Assembly: GCA_018970725.1 (NCBI GenBank)
Contig: JAGWVU010000003.1
Coordinates: forward strand, 115,712 to 179,711
Direction of reading: 5' to 3'
Source: Verrucomicrobiota bacterium
GTDB lineage: Bacteria; Verrucomicrobiota; Verrucomicrobiia; Verrucomicrobiales; DEV007
DNA: 64,000 nt
Part shown: positions 15,943 through 24,407 of the stretch, one piece after another
How positions within the stretch are numbered: position 1 is the first letter of the stretch
How the letters are laid out: every line of letters begins with the position of its first letter
The notes under the pieces: generated by a model
Database searches by the model: none
What the model saw: the letters and a program-made list of their open reading frames with translations, nothing else
What the model was told of the DNA's origin: nothing
Program-made: the position numbers and the translations under genes

Positions 15943-18900
15943 ATGAACTCCCACTTCAACTTCCACTTTCCTGAGGTCACTGGATCGCTGCATCTGCCCG
16001 AACTGGAGCGTGATGCATGTGGCGTTGGTGCCGTCGCCCACGTGAGAGGGATCCGCAGTCACCGGATTTTGCAATACGGGTTGGGCAGTTGTTGCCGGGT
16101 CGTCCACCGGGGCGCCATGGAAGCGGATTTGAAAACCGGGGATGGAGCCGGGGTGCTGACCCAGATCCCTCACGGCCTTTTCCTCGAGGAGGTGGACCGG
16201 TTGGGGGGCAGGCTCGATGCCGACTCCGATTTGGCGGTGGGGGTGTTCTTCCTGCCTTATGGGGACGCCGAGGGGATCGCCCGGGCCAAGGGCCTTGCCG
16301 AGGAAGTTGTGCAACGGCGTGGTTTGGGAGTGATCGGCTGGCGCAAAGTGCCGGTGCGGCCGGACGCCCTCGGTGAGAAGGCGAGGCAGTTCATGCCGGA
16401 GATCCAGCACTTTCTCGTGAAGAAAGGGGAGGAGATGAGCGCCGATCAGTTCGAGCGGTCCCTCTACATGAGCCGTCGTGAGATCGAGCTGCGGGCGAAG
16501 CAGAGCGGGGGCTGGCTCTATGTGAGTTCATTTTCGCACCGCACCATCTCTTACAAGGCGCTCGCTTTACCCGGTCCGTTGGTCGAGTTCTACGGGGACT
16601 TCCATAATCCGGCCTATGAAACCGCGATTTGCATGTTCCACCAGCGGTTCTCCACCAACACCTTTCCCTCGTGGACGCTGGCCCAGCCCTTTCGTATGCT
16701 GGCGCACAACGGGGAGATCAACACGGTCAAGGGCAACCGGAACTGGCTCAACAGCAGTGAGCAGGATTTCCAAAGCGAGTTGTGGGGCGAGGACATCCGG
16801 CATCTCAAGGAAGTGGTCGACCCGACCGCCTCGGACTCCGCCAGTCTGGACTCCGCTCTCGAGTTGCTCGTGCTGTCAGGGCGTTCCGTGCCGCACGCCA
16901 TGGCCATGCTCGTCCCGCCCGCGTGGCGGATCGATCCGGAGACGACCCAGGAGGAAAAGGAATTCTATCAATATCACCGGTGTTTCCAAGAACCATGGGA
17001 TGGTCCGGCGGCTCTGGTTTTCACCGATGGACGCACTTTGGCTGCTTGTCTCGACCGCAACGGCCTGCGTCCCTCCCGCTTCAAGCTCACGTCCGACGAC
17101 ATCTTCTTCATCGGATCCGAAGTCGGCACCGTGGAGTTGGACGATGCCACCGTGGTGAAGAAGGGACGGCTGGCCCCCGGCGAAATGATCGCCGTGGATA
17201 CCGAGGCGGGCACGGTGACTTACAACCGCGAGCTAAAGCAGCGTCTCGCCGCGAATCAGCCGTATGGGAAGTGGCTCGACGAGCACCGCATCGAATTCAG
17301 TGAACTTGTCAGTCCGAAGCCGGAAGCGGCCAAGGGGGAGCTCGACATCTTTTCCCTGACGCAGAAGCAGGTGATGTTCGACATCAACACTGAGGAGGTG
17401 AACGACATTCTCGCGCCGATGATCCTAACCGGTCAGGAAGGCGTGTCCTCGATGGGGGATGATGCCGCCCTTTCCGTTCTCTCGACTCGGCCGCGCCTTC
17501 TGCCGAGCTATTTCAAGCAATTGTTCGCCCAGGTGACCAATCCTCCGATCGACCCGATCCGGGAACGTCTCGTGATGTCGGTGGGCGTCACGCTCGGGTG
17601 GCAGCGCAATCTCCTCGCGGAGACCCCCGAACACGCCAAGGTGATCCACCTCAACCACCCGCTGCTCTACCAGCACCACCTTGACAAGCTCAACGATCTC
17701 GGTCCCGATTTTCCGGCGCGCACCCTGTCGATGACTTGGGCCGCGAGCGAGGGAGAGGAGGGGCTGCAGACTGCCATCGACCGTCTGTGCCGCGACGCCG
17801 AGCGCGCCGCCGACGAGGGAATCCGGCTTTTGGTGTTGAGTGACCGGGAAGCGGGCATCGAACGGGTGGCCATCCCCGCTCTTTTGGCGGTCGGTGCCGT
17901 GCATGGACACCTCAACCATGTGCACAAGCGGATGTGGCTTTCGATCATTGTCGATACCGGGGAAGTCCGGGACACCCACAGTGCCGCCACGGTGTTCGGT
18001 TTCGGGGCGCAGGCGCTCTGTCCCTACCTCGCCTATGAAACCATCCGCGAGGCGCTTGAGAACGATCCCAAGGGCAAGTTCACCGCCCTGAGCTATGAGG
18101 ATGCCCTGAAAAACTACCGCTCCGCCTTGGAGAAGGGCGTGCTCAAGATCATGTCCAAAATGGGGATCAGCGTCCTTTCCAGCTACCAAGGTGCCCAGAA
18201 TTTCGAGGCGGTGGGCATTCGTCAGGAGGTGATCCGCAAGTGTTTCGAAGGCACTCCCTCCCAGGTCGAGGGGGTCGGGTTCACCGATATCGCCCGCGAC
18301 AGCATCGCGCGACACCGCAATGCCTTTGCCGCCGTTCCCGGGGGCGAGCCGCTGAAACTCGAGGATCCCGGTTACAATCGCTACCGCCGGGAAGGTGAGC
18401 GACACGCGGTTGGCGGCCCGGTGATCAAAAATTTCCATACCTTCGTGCGCAACGGGGATCCAGAGCAGTATGAAGAGTATGTCCGCCAGCTCAAGGCGGT
18501 GCAGCCGGTCGCTCTCAAGGACCTCATGGAGTTCGTTCCGGCAGCGGGAGGACCGATCCCGGTTTCCGAGGTCGAGCCGATCGAAAACATCAGGCGCCGG
18601 TTCACCACCGCTGCGATGTCACTTGGCGCCCTGAGCCCTGAGGCGCACGAAATGCTGGCGATCGCCATGAACCGGATCGGCGGGAAGTCGGACTCCGGGG
18701 AAGGGGGCGAGGACGCGCGCCGCTTCCAGCCTTACGAGAATGGGGACTGGGCGAACTCCAAGATCAAGCAGGTGGCCTCCGGACGTTTCGGGGTTCACAC
18801 GCACTATCTGGTCAACGCCGAGCAGTTGGAGATCAAGATGGCCCAGGGGGCCAAGCCGGGTGAGGGCGGGCAGTTGCCGGGGAGCAAGGTGAACGAGCTG

Positions 18901-20514
18901 ATCGCAAAGCTGCGCCACACGCAACCGGGGGTCACCCTCATCAGTCCGCCTCCGCACCATGACATCTATTCCATCGAGGATCTGGCCCAGCTGATTCACG
19001 ATCTGAAGCAGGTGAATCCCGAGGCCACCGTGTGCGTCAAGCTGGTGGCGGAGAGTGGTGTAGGCACCGTGGCCGCCGGGGTGGCCAAGGCCAACGCGGA
19101 TGTCATTTTGATCTCCGGCCACGACGGTGGCACCGGGGCTTCACCCATCAGTTCCATCAAGCACGCCGGTCTCCCTTGGGAGCTTGGGCTTGCGGAAGCG
19201 CAACAGGTGCTCATGCTCAACGGGCTGCGCGGGAGGGTCACCCTGCGGACTGACGGCGGGCTGCGCTCGGGATCCGACATTGTGACGGCAGCGATTCTTG
19301 GCGCCGAGGAATTCAACTTCGGCACCATCGCCATGATCGCGATGGGGTGCGTGTATGTGCGCCAATGTCACCTCAACAATTGTCCGGTCGGCATTGCCAC
19401 CCAGGATCCGAAATACCGGGCCAAGTTTAAGGGGGAGGTTGAACACGTGGTCAACTTCTTCAACGCCGTTGCCTATGACGTCCGCAAGCACCTCGCCCAG
19501 ATCGGCGTCCGCAGCCTGCAGGAGCTGATCGGTCGCCCCGAATTCCTCCGGCAGCGTGAGGTCCCGGGGCATCCAAAGGCCAACCGGATCGATCTCTCCC
19601 GTGTTTTGGTGGATGTGGCGAAGCGGGCGGGGCGGGACCTAGACCGCGTCTCCCGGCAGAGCCGCAACGACGGGATTCACGATGCCCCCTTGGACGACAC
19701 CATCATCCGCGACGTCGCGGGGACGATCGAGGATGGAAGAACCCCGGTGACCGTAAGCTATGACGTGGTCAACACGAACCGCAACATCGGGACGAGATTG
19801 TCCGGGCGGATCGCCAAACGACACAACGGGAACCACGTCATCCCGGATGGGACCATCGATATCCGGTTGCGCGGCAGTGCCGGGCAGAGCCTCGGCACCT
19901 TCCTTTGTGGAGGCGTTCGCCTGACCTTGACCGGTGAAGCCAACGACTACGTAGGCAAGGGCATGTGTGGCGGCGAGATCATCGTCCGGGCTCCCGAAGT
20001 GCGCGGCTTCCGGCCGGGGGAAAACGCGATCATCGGAAACACCGTGATGTATGGAGCCACCGGCGGTCGTCTGTTCGCCAATGGCCGGGCCGGCGAACGG
20101 TTCTGCGTCCGGAACTCGGGCGGCGTCGCCGTGGTCGAGGGCGTGGGCGACCATGGCTGCGAATACATGACCGACGGGATGGTCGTGATTCTCGGACCGA
20201 CCGGCAAGAATTTCGGGGCCGGGATGAGCGGGGGAGCCGCCTACATCCACGACAATCTCGAGCACATGGAACTCATGCTCAATGACGAGATGGTGAACAT
20301 CGTGCCGTTCGACGACGAGGAGGACATCGCGAACATCCGTGCGCTTATCGAGCAGCACCTCCAACTCACGGGGAGCGAGGTGGCCGCCGCCGTGCTCGCC
20401 GATTGGCCGGCTGCCGTTGCCCGCTTTGTGAAGGTCGCTCCCAAAAAGGATGTTGCGGCCACCGCACGCCTTCAAGAGCAGGGGAAAATCCGCAAGCCGG
20501 TGGTGGCAAAGTGA
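15943..20514 (+). CDS. gltB: Glutamate synthase, large (alpha) subunit
   Basis: The 1523-residue product is a full-length GltB. The amidotransferase nucleophile is C26 in RDACGVGAV, so a short propeptide of 25 residues is expected to be removed. The central and FMN-binding synthase domains include GEGGEDARRFQPYENGDW and GHDGGTGASPISSIKHAGLPWE. The 3Fe-4S cysteines are in MGCVYVRQCHLNNCPVG. The C-terminal GXGXG beta-helix is seen as repeated GxxxG turns from about residue 1310. It makes glutamate from glutamine and 2-oxoglutarate. No small subunit gene (gltD) lies beside it, so the electron donor must be encoded elsewhere or be ferredoxin. Confidence 0.96.
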   Translation: MNSHFNFHFPEVTGSLHLPELERDACGVGAVAHVRGIRSHRILQYGLGSCCRVVHRGAMEADLKTGDGAGVLTQIPHGLFLEEVDRLGGRLDADSDLAVGVFFLPYGDAEGIARAKGLAEEVVQRRGLGVIGWRKVPVRPDALGEKARQFMPEIQHFLVKKGEEMSADQFERSLYMSRREIELRAKQSGGWLYVSSFSHRTISYKALALPGPLVEFYGDFHNPAYETAICMFHQRFSTNTFPSWTLAQPFRMLAHNGEINTVKGNRNWLNSSEQDFQSELWGEDIRHLKEVVDPTASDSASLDSALELLVLSGRSVPHAMAMLVPPAWRIDPETTQEEKEFYQYHRCFQEPWDGPAALVFTDGRTLAACLDRNGLRPSRFKLTSDDIFFIGSEVGTVELDDATVVKKGRLAPGEMIAVDTEAGTVTYNRELKQRLAANQPYGKWLDEHRIEFSELVSPKPEAAKGELDIFSLTQKQVMFDINTEEVNDILAPMILTGQEGVSSMGDDAALSVLSTRPRLLPSYFKQLFAQVTNPPIDPIRERLVMSVGVTLGWQRNLLAETPEHAKVIHLNHPLLYQHHLDKLNDLGPDFPARTLSMTWAASEGEEGLQTAIDRLCRDAERAADEGIRLLVLSDREAGIERVAIPALLAVGAVHGHLNHVHKRMWLSIIVDTGEVRDTHSAATVFGFGAQALCPYLAYETIREALENDPKGKFTALSYEDALKNYRSALEKGVLKIMSKMGISVLSSYQGAQNFEAVGIRQEVIRKCFEGTPSQVEGVGFTDIARDSIARHRNAFAAVPGGEPLKLEDPGYNRYRREGERHAVGGPVIKNFHTFVRNGDPEQYEEYVRQLKAVQPVALKDLMEFVPAAGGPIPVSEVEPIENIRRRFTTAAMSLGALSPEAHEMLAIAMNRIGGKSDSGEGGEDARRFQPYENGDWANSKIKQVASGRFGVHTHYLVNAEQLEIKMAQGAKPGEGGQLPGSKVNELIAKLRHTQPGVTLISPPPHHDIYSIEDLAQLIHDLKQVNPEATVCVKLVAESGVGTVAAGVAKANADVILISGHDGGTGASPISSIKHAGLPWELGLAEAQQVLMLNGLRGRVTLRTDGGLRSGSDIVTAAILGAEEFNFGTIAMIAMGCVYVRQCHLNNCPVGIATQDPKYRAKFKGEVEHVVNFFNAVAYDVRKHLAQIGVRSLQELIGRPEFLRQREVPGHPKANRIDLSRVLVDVAKRAGRDLDRVSRQSRNDGIHDAPLDDTIIRDVAGTIEDGRTPVTVSYDVVNTNRNIGTRLSGRIAKRHNGNHVIPDGTIDIRLRGSAGQSLGTFLCGGVRLTLTGEANDYVGKGMCGGEIIVRAPEVRGFRPGENAIIGNTVMYGATGGRLFANGRAGERFCVRNSGGVAVVEGVGDHGCEYMTDGMVVILGPTGKNFGAGMSGGAAYIHDNLEHMELMLNDEMVNIVPFDDEEDIANIRALIEQHLQLTGSEVAAAVLADWPAAVARFVKVAPKKDVAATARLQEQGKIRKPVVAK

Positions 20515-20594
20515 ACGGGGTCGGCAAGGATTGGTCTTGACTTCACCTGTCTGCTCCGGCGAAAATGTTCTTTGATTTTCAACTCCCGCCCCTG

Positions 20595-21173
20595 ATGAAA
20601 GTAAAAGCAGTCACCGTCTCGGCCGCCTTTTTCTTGTCCGGTTCCTCGCTTCTTGCCGTGGACTTCAAGAAGGACGTGCTCCCGATTTTTGAGAGCAGCT
20701 GCGCCAAGTGCCACATGGGCGGCAACGCCAAGGGAGGGCTCGCCCTCGATGCCGACAAGATCATGGAGGCGATCGGTGAGGCGGGGTCGATTGTCCCGGC
20801 CAAGGCCGAGTCCAGCGATCTGATCCGCAGGATTACGATGAAGGACGGCGGCGAGGACGTGATGCCTCCCAAGAGCAAAGGGTTGGGAAATTCCGATGTC
20901 AGGGCGATCAAGGAGTGGATCGATGCCGGTGCGCCGCTCGAGGGCGAAGGAATGGTTGCGGGCAAAGCCCCGGCTCCCAAGGCTCCCCAGCCGTTGCGCG
21001 GTGACTGGACCAACGTTCAGGGAAAGACGATCACGGCCACCCTGCTCCGGGTGGAAGGGGACAAGGCGCTCCTCCAAATGCCCAACGGGGCCACCTATCC
21101 ATATCCCATCGGACAGCTCTCCGCCGAAAGCCAGGCCAAGGTCAAGGCTTTCGCTGAGTCGGCGGCCCCTTGA
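20595..21173 (+). CDS. Secreted Planctomycete-type cytochrome c domain protein with C-terminal SHD1 domain
   Basis: The 192-residue product (ATG at 20595; another ATG 30 bases upstream is possible) has a signal peptide of about 20 residues. The PSCyt1-like domain that follows has one heme motif, CAKCH, in VLPIFESSCAKCHMGG, and the typical MPPKSKGLGNSDVRAIKEWIDAGA segment. The last 55 residues, RGDWTNVQGKTITATLLRVEG to SAESQAKVKAF, resemble the SHD1 domain found in many exported Verrucomicrobia proteins. It is probably a periplasmic electron carrier or a heme-containing binding protein. The gene for the cysteine-rich protein follows 71 bases later. Confidence 0.82.
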   Translation: MKVKAVTVSAAFFLSGSSLLAVDFKKDVLPIFESSCAKCHMGGNAKGGLALDADKIMEAIGEAGSIVPAKAESSDLIRRITMKDGGEDVMPPKSKGLGNSDVRAIKEWIDAGAPLEGEGMVAGKAPAPKAPQPLRGDWTNVQGKTITATLLRVEGDKALLQMPNGATYPYPIGQLSAESQAKVKAFAESAAP

Positions 21174-21244
21174 TTCTTCCTTGGATTGTTTGGTTGCGCA
21201 TCATCTGCGTTGCCGGTTCGCTCCCTTCGGCTTATAGTATTTCC

Positions 21245-21622
21245 ATGAAAACCCTCTTGGCTCTTTTGACTTCCGTTTTCCTCGGTCTTTCCGCCACCGC
21301 CTCGGCCCATGACGGTTGTGATCATGGGAAAAAGTCCTCTTGTTGCACCGCCAAGGCCGCGAAGTCATGCTGCCACGGGAAGCAGGTGCATTCCGGCCAT
21401 TGCCGGGCTCGTTCGATCTTTGGGTTCAACGGTTTGGGGAATCCGGTGAGGTTGCGCCCGTCTTGTCCGAAATCCTCCTGCAAGATGCACGGAACCGGCG
21501 GCGGTTGTTGTGCCAGCCAGAAGAAGGCCATGTGCTGCAAGGCCAAAACGGCAAAAAGCGCGTGCCCCTACCTGAGGGCTCAAGCGCGGGCCATGAAGAA
21601 GTCCGGCTGCTGTTCGAACTGA
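21245..21622 (+). CDS. Cysteine-rich secreted protein of unknown function
   Basis: The 125-residue product starts with a signal peptide (residues 1-21, cleavage near ASA-HDG). The mature part of about 104 residues contains 15 cysteines and 6 histidines, with five CC pairs (in SSCCTAK, KSCCHGK, GGCCASQ, AMCCKAK and SGCCSN) and many lysines. No named family was recognised. The layout resembles metal-binding proteins such as metallothioneins or copper chaperones, or a strongly disulfide-bonded protein. It lies between a heme protein gene and a convergent half-size TauE/SafE gene. A metal-binding role is an inference. Confidence 0.72.
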   Translation: MKTLLALLTSVFLGLSATASAHDGCDHGKKSSCCTAKAAKSCCHGKQVHSGHCRARSIFGFNGLGNPVRLRPSCPKSSCKMHGTGGGCCASQKKAMCCKAKTAKSACPYLRAQARAMKKSGCCSN

Positions 21623-21667
21623 GTTCTCCAATCGCGCCCCACCCGTCGGCTGAAGACGTCGCCGCGT

Positions 21668-22042
21668 TCAACCTCGCGGTCCCGATAGCAGAAGCTTCGT
21701 TCCGACCACGATCAGTAGGACAGCGAAAATCCGTCTCAGGGTCTCGTTGCTCAGCGATTGCATCCAGCCGCTGGCCACCCAGGCGGTGATCGCCGCGCCG
21801 GCACTCGCTGCCAGAACGATTTGCCAGACCACCAACGGTGGGGCGCTGGTCGCATTCTTCACCGTCGCTACGATGGCGGTAGGGATGATCACGGCAAGGG
21901 ACGTTGCCACGGCTTGTTTCTGGCTCAATCCGAGAAGTCCGTGGAAGAAGGGGACCATGATGACTCCGCCTCCCACGCCGCACAGGGCGGCGACGAGTCC
22001 GCTGACGACACCGACGAGAACGGAAAGGATGAGGGTTTTCAT
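21668..22042 (-). CDS. Half-size TauE/SafE family membrane protein
   Basis: The 124-residue protein has about four hydrophobic segments and the family signature LCGVGGGVIMVPF near residue 20, corresponding to one repeat of the usual two-repeat TauE/SafE transporters of about 250 residues. It probably forms a dimer to make a full transporter of sulfite, organosulfur anions or another small anion. The start overlaps the stop of holA by 4 bases (ATGA), so the two are cotranscribed, although no functional link is evident. The 3' end faces the cysteine-rich protein gene. Confidence 0.83.
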   Translation of the reverse strand: MKTLILSVLVGVVSGLVAALCGVGGGVIMVPFFHGLLGLSQKQAVATSLAVIIPTAIVATVKNATSAPPLVVWQIVLAASAGAAITAWVASGWMQSLSNETLRRIFAVLLIVVGTKLLLSGPRG

Positions 22043-23157
22043 GCAGCGGCGGCGGGACGTTTCAGGAGATTGATCACGAGTTGGGAGAGGACGGTCCGCG
22101 GTTCCGTCTGGGTGGTCACCAGTTTGAGATTGGCGTCGAGGCAGGCGCGCAGTCCGGCTTTCAGCTCGGCAAGGCTGAACCGGTGGGCATGCTTCGCCGC
22201 CAGATAAAGCGGGTAAGCATTCGCGCTTCCATCCTTGTTCTTGGGCAGGTGACCGGTGGCCTGCGGCGGAAGCCGCTGCAAGCCGGTTTGGTAGGCGGGA
22301 TAGGAGCCCGTGGCGCGCAAGCCGTGCAGGTCTTCAAGCTCCCGGGCGAGCAGCAGGCTCCTGACCCGGGGAACAATGGCGGCGAGGAGAATCTGAACCG
22401 CGTTGTTTTCCGTCCTCAATTGCTGGTCGATCAGCTCGAGCGTCCGGGGAAGCTGGCGCTGTGCCAGGGCATCGCCGATCTCAAAGATGACACCGGCCCG
22501 GGTTTGTGCCACGACGGCGCGGACATCCGCTTCCGATGCGGTTCCTTTCGGGCCCGCGAAGGTGGCCAGTTTGTCGATCTCCATGTCGAGGGTCCGGCTG
22601 TTGTCCCCGGTCAAGGCCACAAAAAGATCGAGGGCTGCTGGATCGAACTTAAGGCCGCGTTGTCCGGCGCGGCGCTGGATGAGCCGGATGCATTCCTCGA
22701 GTCCGCCCTTTTTCGCGATGTCGGGAAGGTCATAAACGACCACCTTCCCGAGGGTGGAAAGTTTCTTGTAAAAGCCGCGGCGCTTGTCGATCTCGTTCGC
22801 CGTGAGAATGAAGGTGACACCCGGGGGCAATCCCGCCTCGAGCGTTTCCCCCAGACGCTCCACCGCGTTTTGCGCCGTCGCGGTTTTGCCGACGATGTTT
22901 TCGGCGAGGAATGAGGCGCCTTGGAGCCAGACCGTCTTGTCGCCCCCGAAAAACGGGAGGGTTTGGATGGCCTCAATGACCTGCCGGACAATGCTGGCGG
23001 CGTGTTCGGCTGATTCGGCCGCGCCGTGGATGACCTCCAGACCGAAGGTGAGGTTCTCCAGAGGGGTCAACTGCCGGGCGAGACGGAGGGCGTCCTCCTT
23101 GACCCTGGCTTCATCCGAGCCGAGGAAGGCGAAGATCTGGGAGTCGCTTTTGGCCAC
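22039..23157 (-). CDS. holA: DNA polymerase III subunit delta
   Basis: The 372-residue product is HolA, the clamp-loader subunit that opens the sliding clamp. The expected features are present: an N-terminal IFAFLGSDEARVKEDALRLA segment, the central LGKVVVYDLPD segment, GLKFDPAALDLFVALTGDNSRTLDMEIDKLA, and the C-terminal DLHGLRATGSYPAYQTG region. A GTG at 23157 with AAGGGG just upstream was chosen as start because homology begins directly after it. The frame continues further upstream but looks non-coding. It overlaps the TauE/SafE gene by 4 bases. Confidence 0.88.
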   Translation of the reverse strand: MAKSDSQIFAFLGSDEARVKEDALRLARQLTPLENLTFGLEVIHGAAESAEHAASIVRQVIEAIQTLPFFGGDKTVWLQGASFLAENIVGKTATAQNAVERLGETLEAGLPPGVTFILTANEIDKRRGFYKKLSTLGKVVVYDLPDIAKKGGLEECIRLIQRRAGQRGLKFDPAALDLFVALTGDNSRTLDMEIDKLATFAGPKGTASEADVRAVVAQTRAGVIFEIGDALAQRQLPRTLELIDQQLRTENNAVQILLAAIVPRVRSLLLARELEDLHGLRATGSYPAYQTGLQRLPPQATGHLPKNKDGSANAYPLYLAAKHAHRFSLAELKAGLRACLDANLKLVTTQTEPRTVLSQLVINLLKRPAAAA

Positions 23158-23259
23158 CCCCTTGCCTTGGTGCCAATTTCGGGGCGAGTCAACTGCGGTT
23201 GTGCACCGGAGCTTTGCGGAAAATCCGGAAACAGGAGGGAAGATCTCCCCGTGTTTCCG

Positions 23260-23568
23260 ATGCGCATCATGAAGACAAACCCTGTTCCGCGGATCGGATC
23301 CGCTCTCGCGCTCGCCTTGTTCCCGACCGGAACGGGAGCGGCCGGGGAATGCCAGGTGGAGGTCAAGACCCCGGAGGGACGTCCGCGGCAGGGAGCGGAG
23401 GTCCAGGTGGCGATGGAGGACGGAGAGAAAACCGTGCCGGTGAAGACCAACCGGGCCGGCGTGGCGATCCTTGCCTGGAAGACCGATGTCAAGAAAGGCC
23501 GGATTTTGGTCGATGGGAGCGCCCGGTATGCGGGGCCGATGCCGATCCGCATCAGTTTCCGGCAATAG
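23260..23568 (+). CDS. Small secreted protein with carboxypeptidase-regulatory-like fold
   Basis: The 102-residue product has a signal peptide ending near TGAAG. The rest, CQVEVKTPEGRPRQGAEVQVA through TNRAGVAILAW to GRILVDGSARY, follows the pattern of carboxypeptidase-regulatory or transthyretin-like beta-sandwich domains. Such domains usually help binding or folding at the cell surface. A purine-rich AGGAGGGA lies about 20 bases before the ATG, which is further than ideal; the ATG at 23269 is an alternative start. It is divergent from holA. No specific function can be given. Confidence 0.6.
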   Translation: MRIMKTNPVPRIGSALALALFPTGTGAAGECQVEVKTPEGRPRQGAEVQVAMEDGEKTVPVKTNRAGVAILAWKTDVKKGRILVDGSARYAGPMPIRISFRQ

Positions 23569-23653
23569 CGCTTCGGCAGCCAGAAAACCGCTCGCAGGTC
23601 AAGCTGGAAAGGGCTCCTCCGAAAAATTCAGGTTGCGGTTTTTTATCGCCTGC

Positions 23654-23669
23654 GGGCACGTGTTTTGCT
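23654..23669 (+). promoter_or_regulatory. Sigma-54-like -24/-12 element ahead of hpf
   Basis: The sequence GGGCACGTGTTTTGCT matches the sigma-54 promoter consensus (TGGCACG-N4-TTGCW) except for its first base, and has the required GG-N10-GC spacing (GG at 23655-23656, GC at 23667-23668). Transcription would begin about 3 bases before the hpf ATG at 23683, which leaves no room for a ribosome binding site. That makes the call doubtful, although hpf genes sit next to rpoN in many bacteria. Confidence 0.22.
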
Positions 23670-23682
23670 ACCTTCAGCGGTC

Positions 23683-24291
23683 ATGCAAACAGCGAATATC
23701 AATCTTCCCGTCCGCGTGACAGGCAGGCATGTGAGTATCACCGACGCGATGCGGGATCATGCCGAGCGAAAGGTTGCGTCCCTTCATCTGGACTACCCGC
23801 GCATCATCGAGGCCCGGGTCATTCTGGATGTGGAAAGCAACTTCCGGCACCGGGCGGAGATCGTGCTCCATTGCGCCAACCACATTACCATTGAAGCGCA
23901 CTCGACCACGGCGGACATGTATGCATCGATTGATGAGACGATCGCGAAGGTGGCGCGCATGATGCGGAAGCACAAGACCGCGATGCTGAAGCGCAATCAC
24001 CGGCCCGGGAAAGGCAGGAAGCGCGAGGGCGTCAAGTTCCTCGCGGACCGCTTGGGAGATGTCGCCGAGCCGATGGCGCCCGAAGCGGCTCCCCAAGGGC
24101 TCATCCTTCACAAGGAGGTTTCCCGGGTGAAACCGCTGCAAGAGCGGGAGGCCATCGAGGAGATGGAGATCCGGAAGTTGCCTTTCGTTCTTTTCAAACA
24201 CCCGCAGACGGAGCGGCTCTCGATTCTTTACCGCCGCCAGGACGGGGATTACGCCGTGGTCCATCCGGAATTGGAAGCCAAGGCGAGTTGA
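23683..24291 (+). CDS. hpf: Ribosome hibernation promoting factor, long form
   Basis: The 202-residue product has the N-terminal S30AE domain (VRVTGRHVSITDAMRDHAERKVASL, then VILDVESNFRHRAEIVLHC and DMYASIDETIAKVARMMRKHK), a linker, and the C-terminal dimerisation domain (KLPFVLFKHPQTERLSILYRRQDGDYAVV). Long HPF pairs 70S ribosomes into inactive 100S dimers in slow growth. The ATG at 23683 was preferred because homology begins there. Downstream follow hprK, ptsH and ptsI on the same strand, comparable to the rpoN-hpf-pts arrangement of proteobacteria. Confidence 0.92.
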   Translation: MQTANINLPVRVTGRHVSITDAMRDHAERKVASLHLDYPRIIEARVILDVESNFRHRAEIVLHCANHITIEAHSTTADMYASIDETIAKVARMMRKHKTAMLKRNHRPGKGRKREGVKFLADRLGDVAEPMAPEAAPQGLILHKEVSRVKPLQEREAIEEMEIRKLPFVLFKHPQTERLSILYRRQDGDYAVVHPELEAKAS

Positions 24292-24407
24292 TCAACCGCA
24301 GTTCAGGCCGGGTGGCGTCCGCTCTTTGTCGGGCCGTCGCCCGGCCTCTCCCGTGAGGCGCTTTCACCGGGGCTGGACTCGGGGCGGATTTCAGTGCAGA
24401 GTCAGGC

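Noticed and set aside
17425..18438. Long frame antisense to gltB
   Set aside because: High-GC genes give long open antisense frames; the gltB product is continuous and fully conserved here.
23158..23565. Upstream extension of the holA frame
   Set aside because: It crosses the small divergent secreted-protein gene and shows no family similarity; the GTG at 23157 fits the HolA N-terminus.
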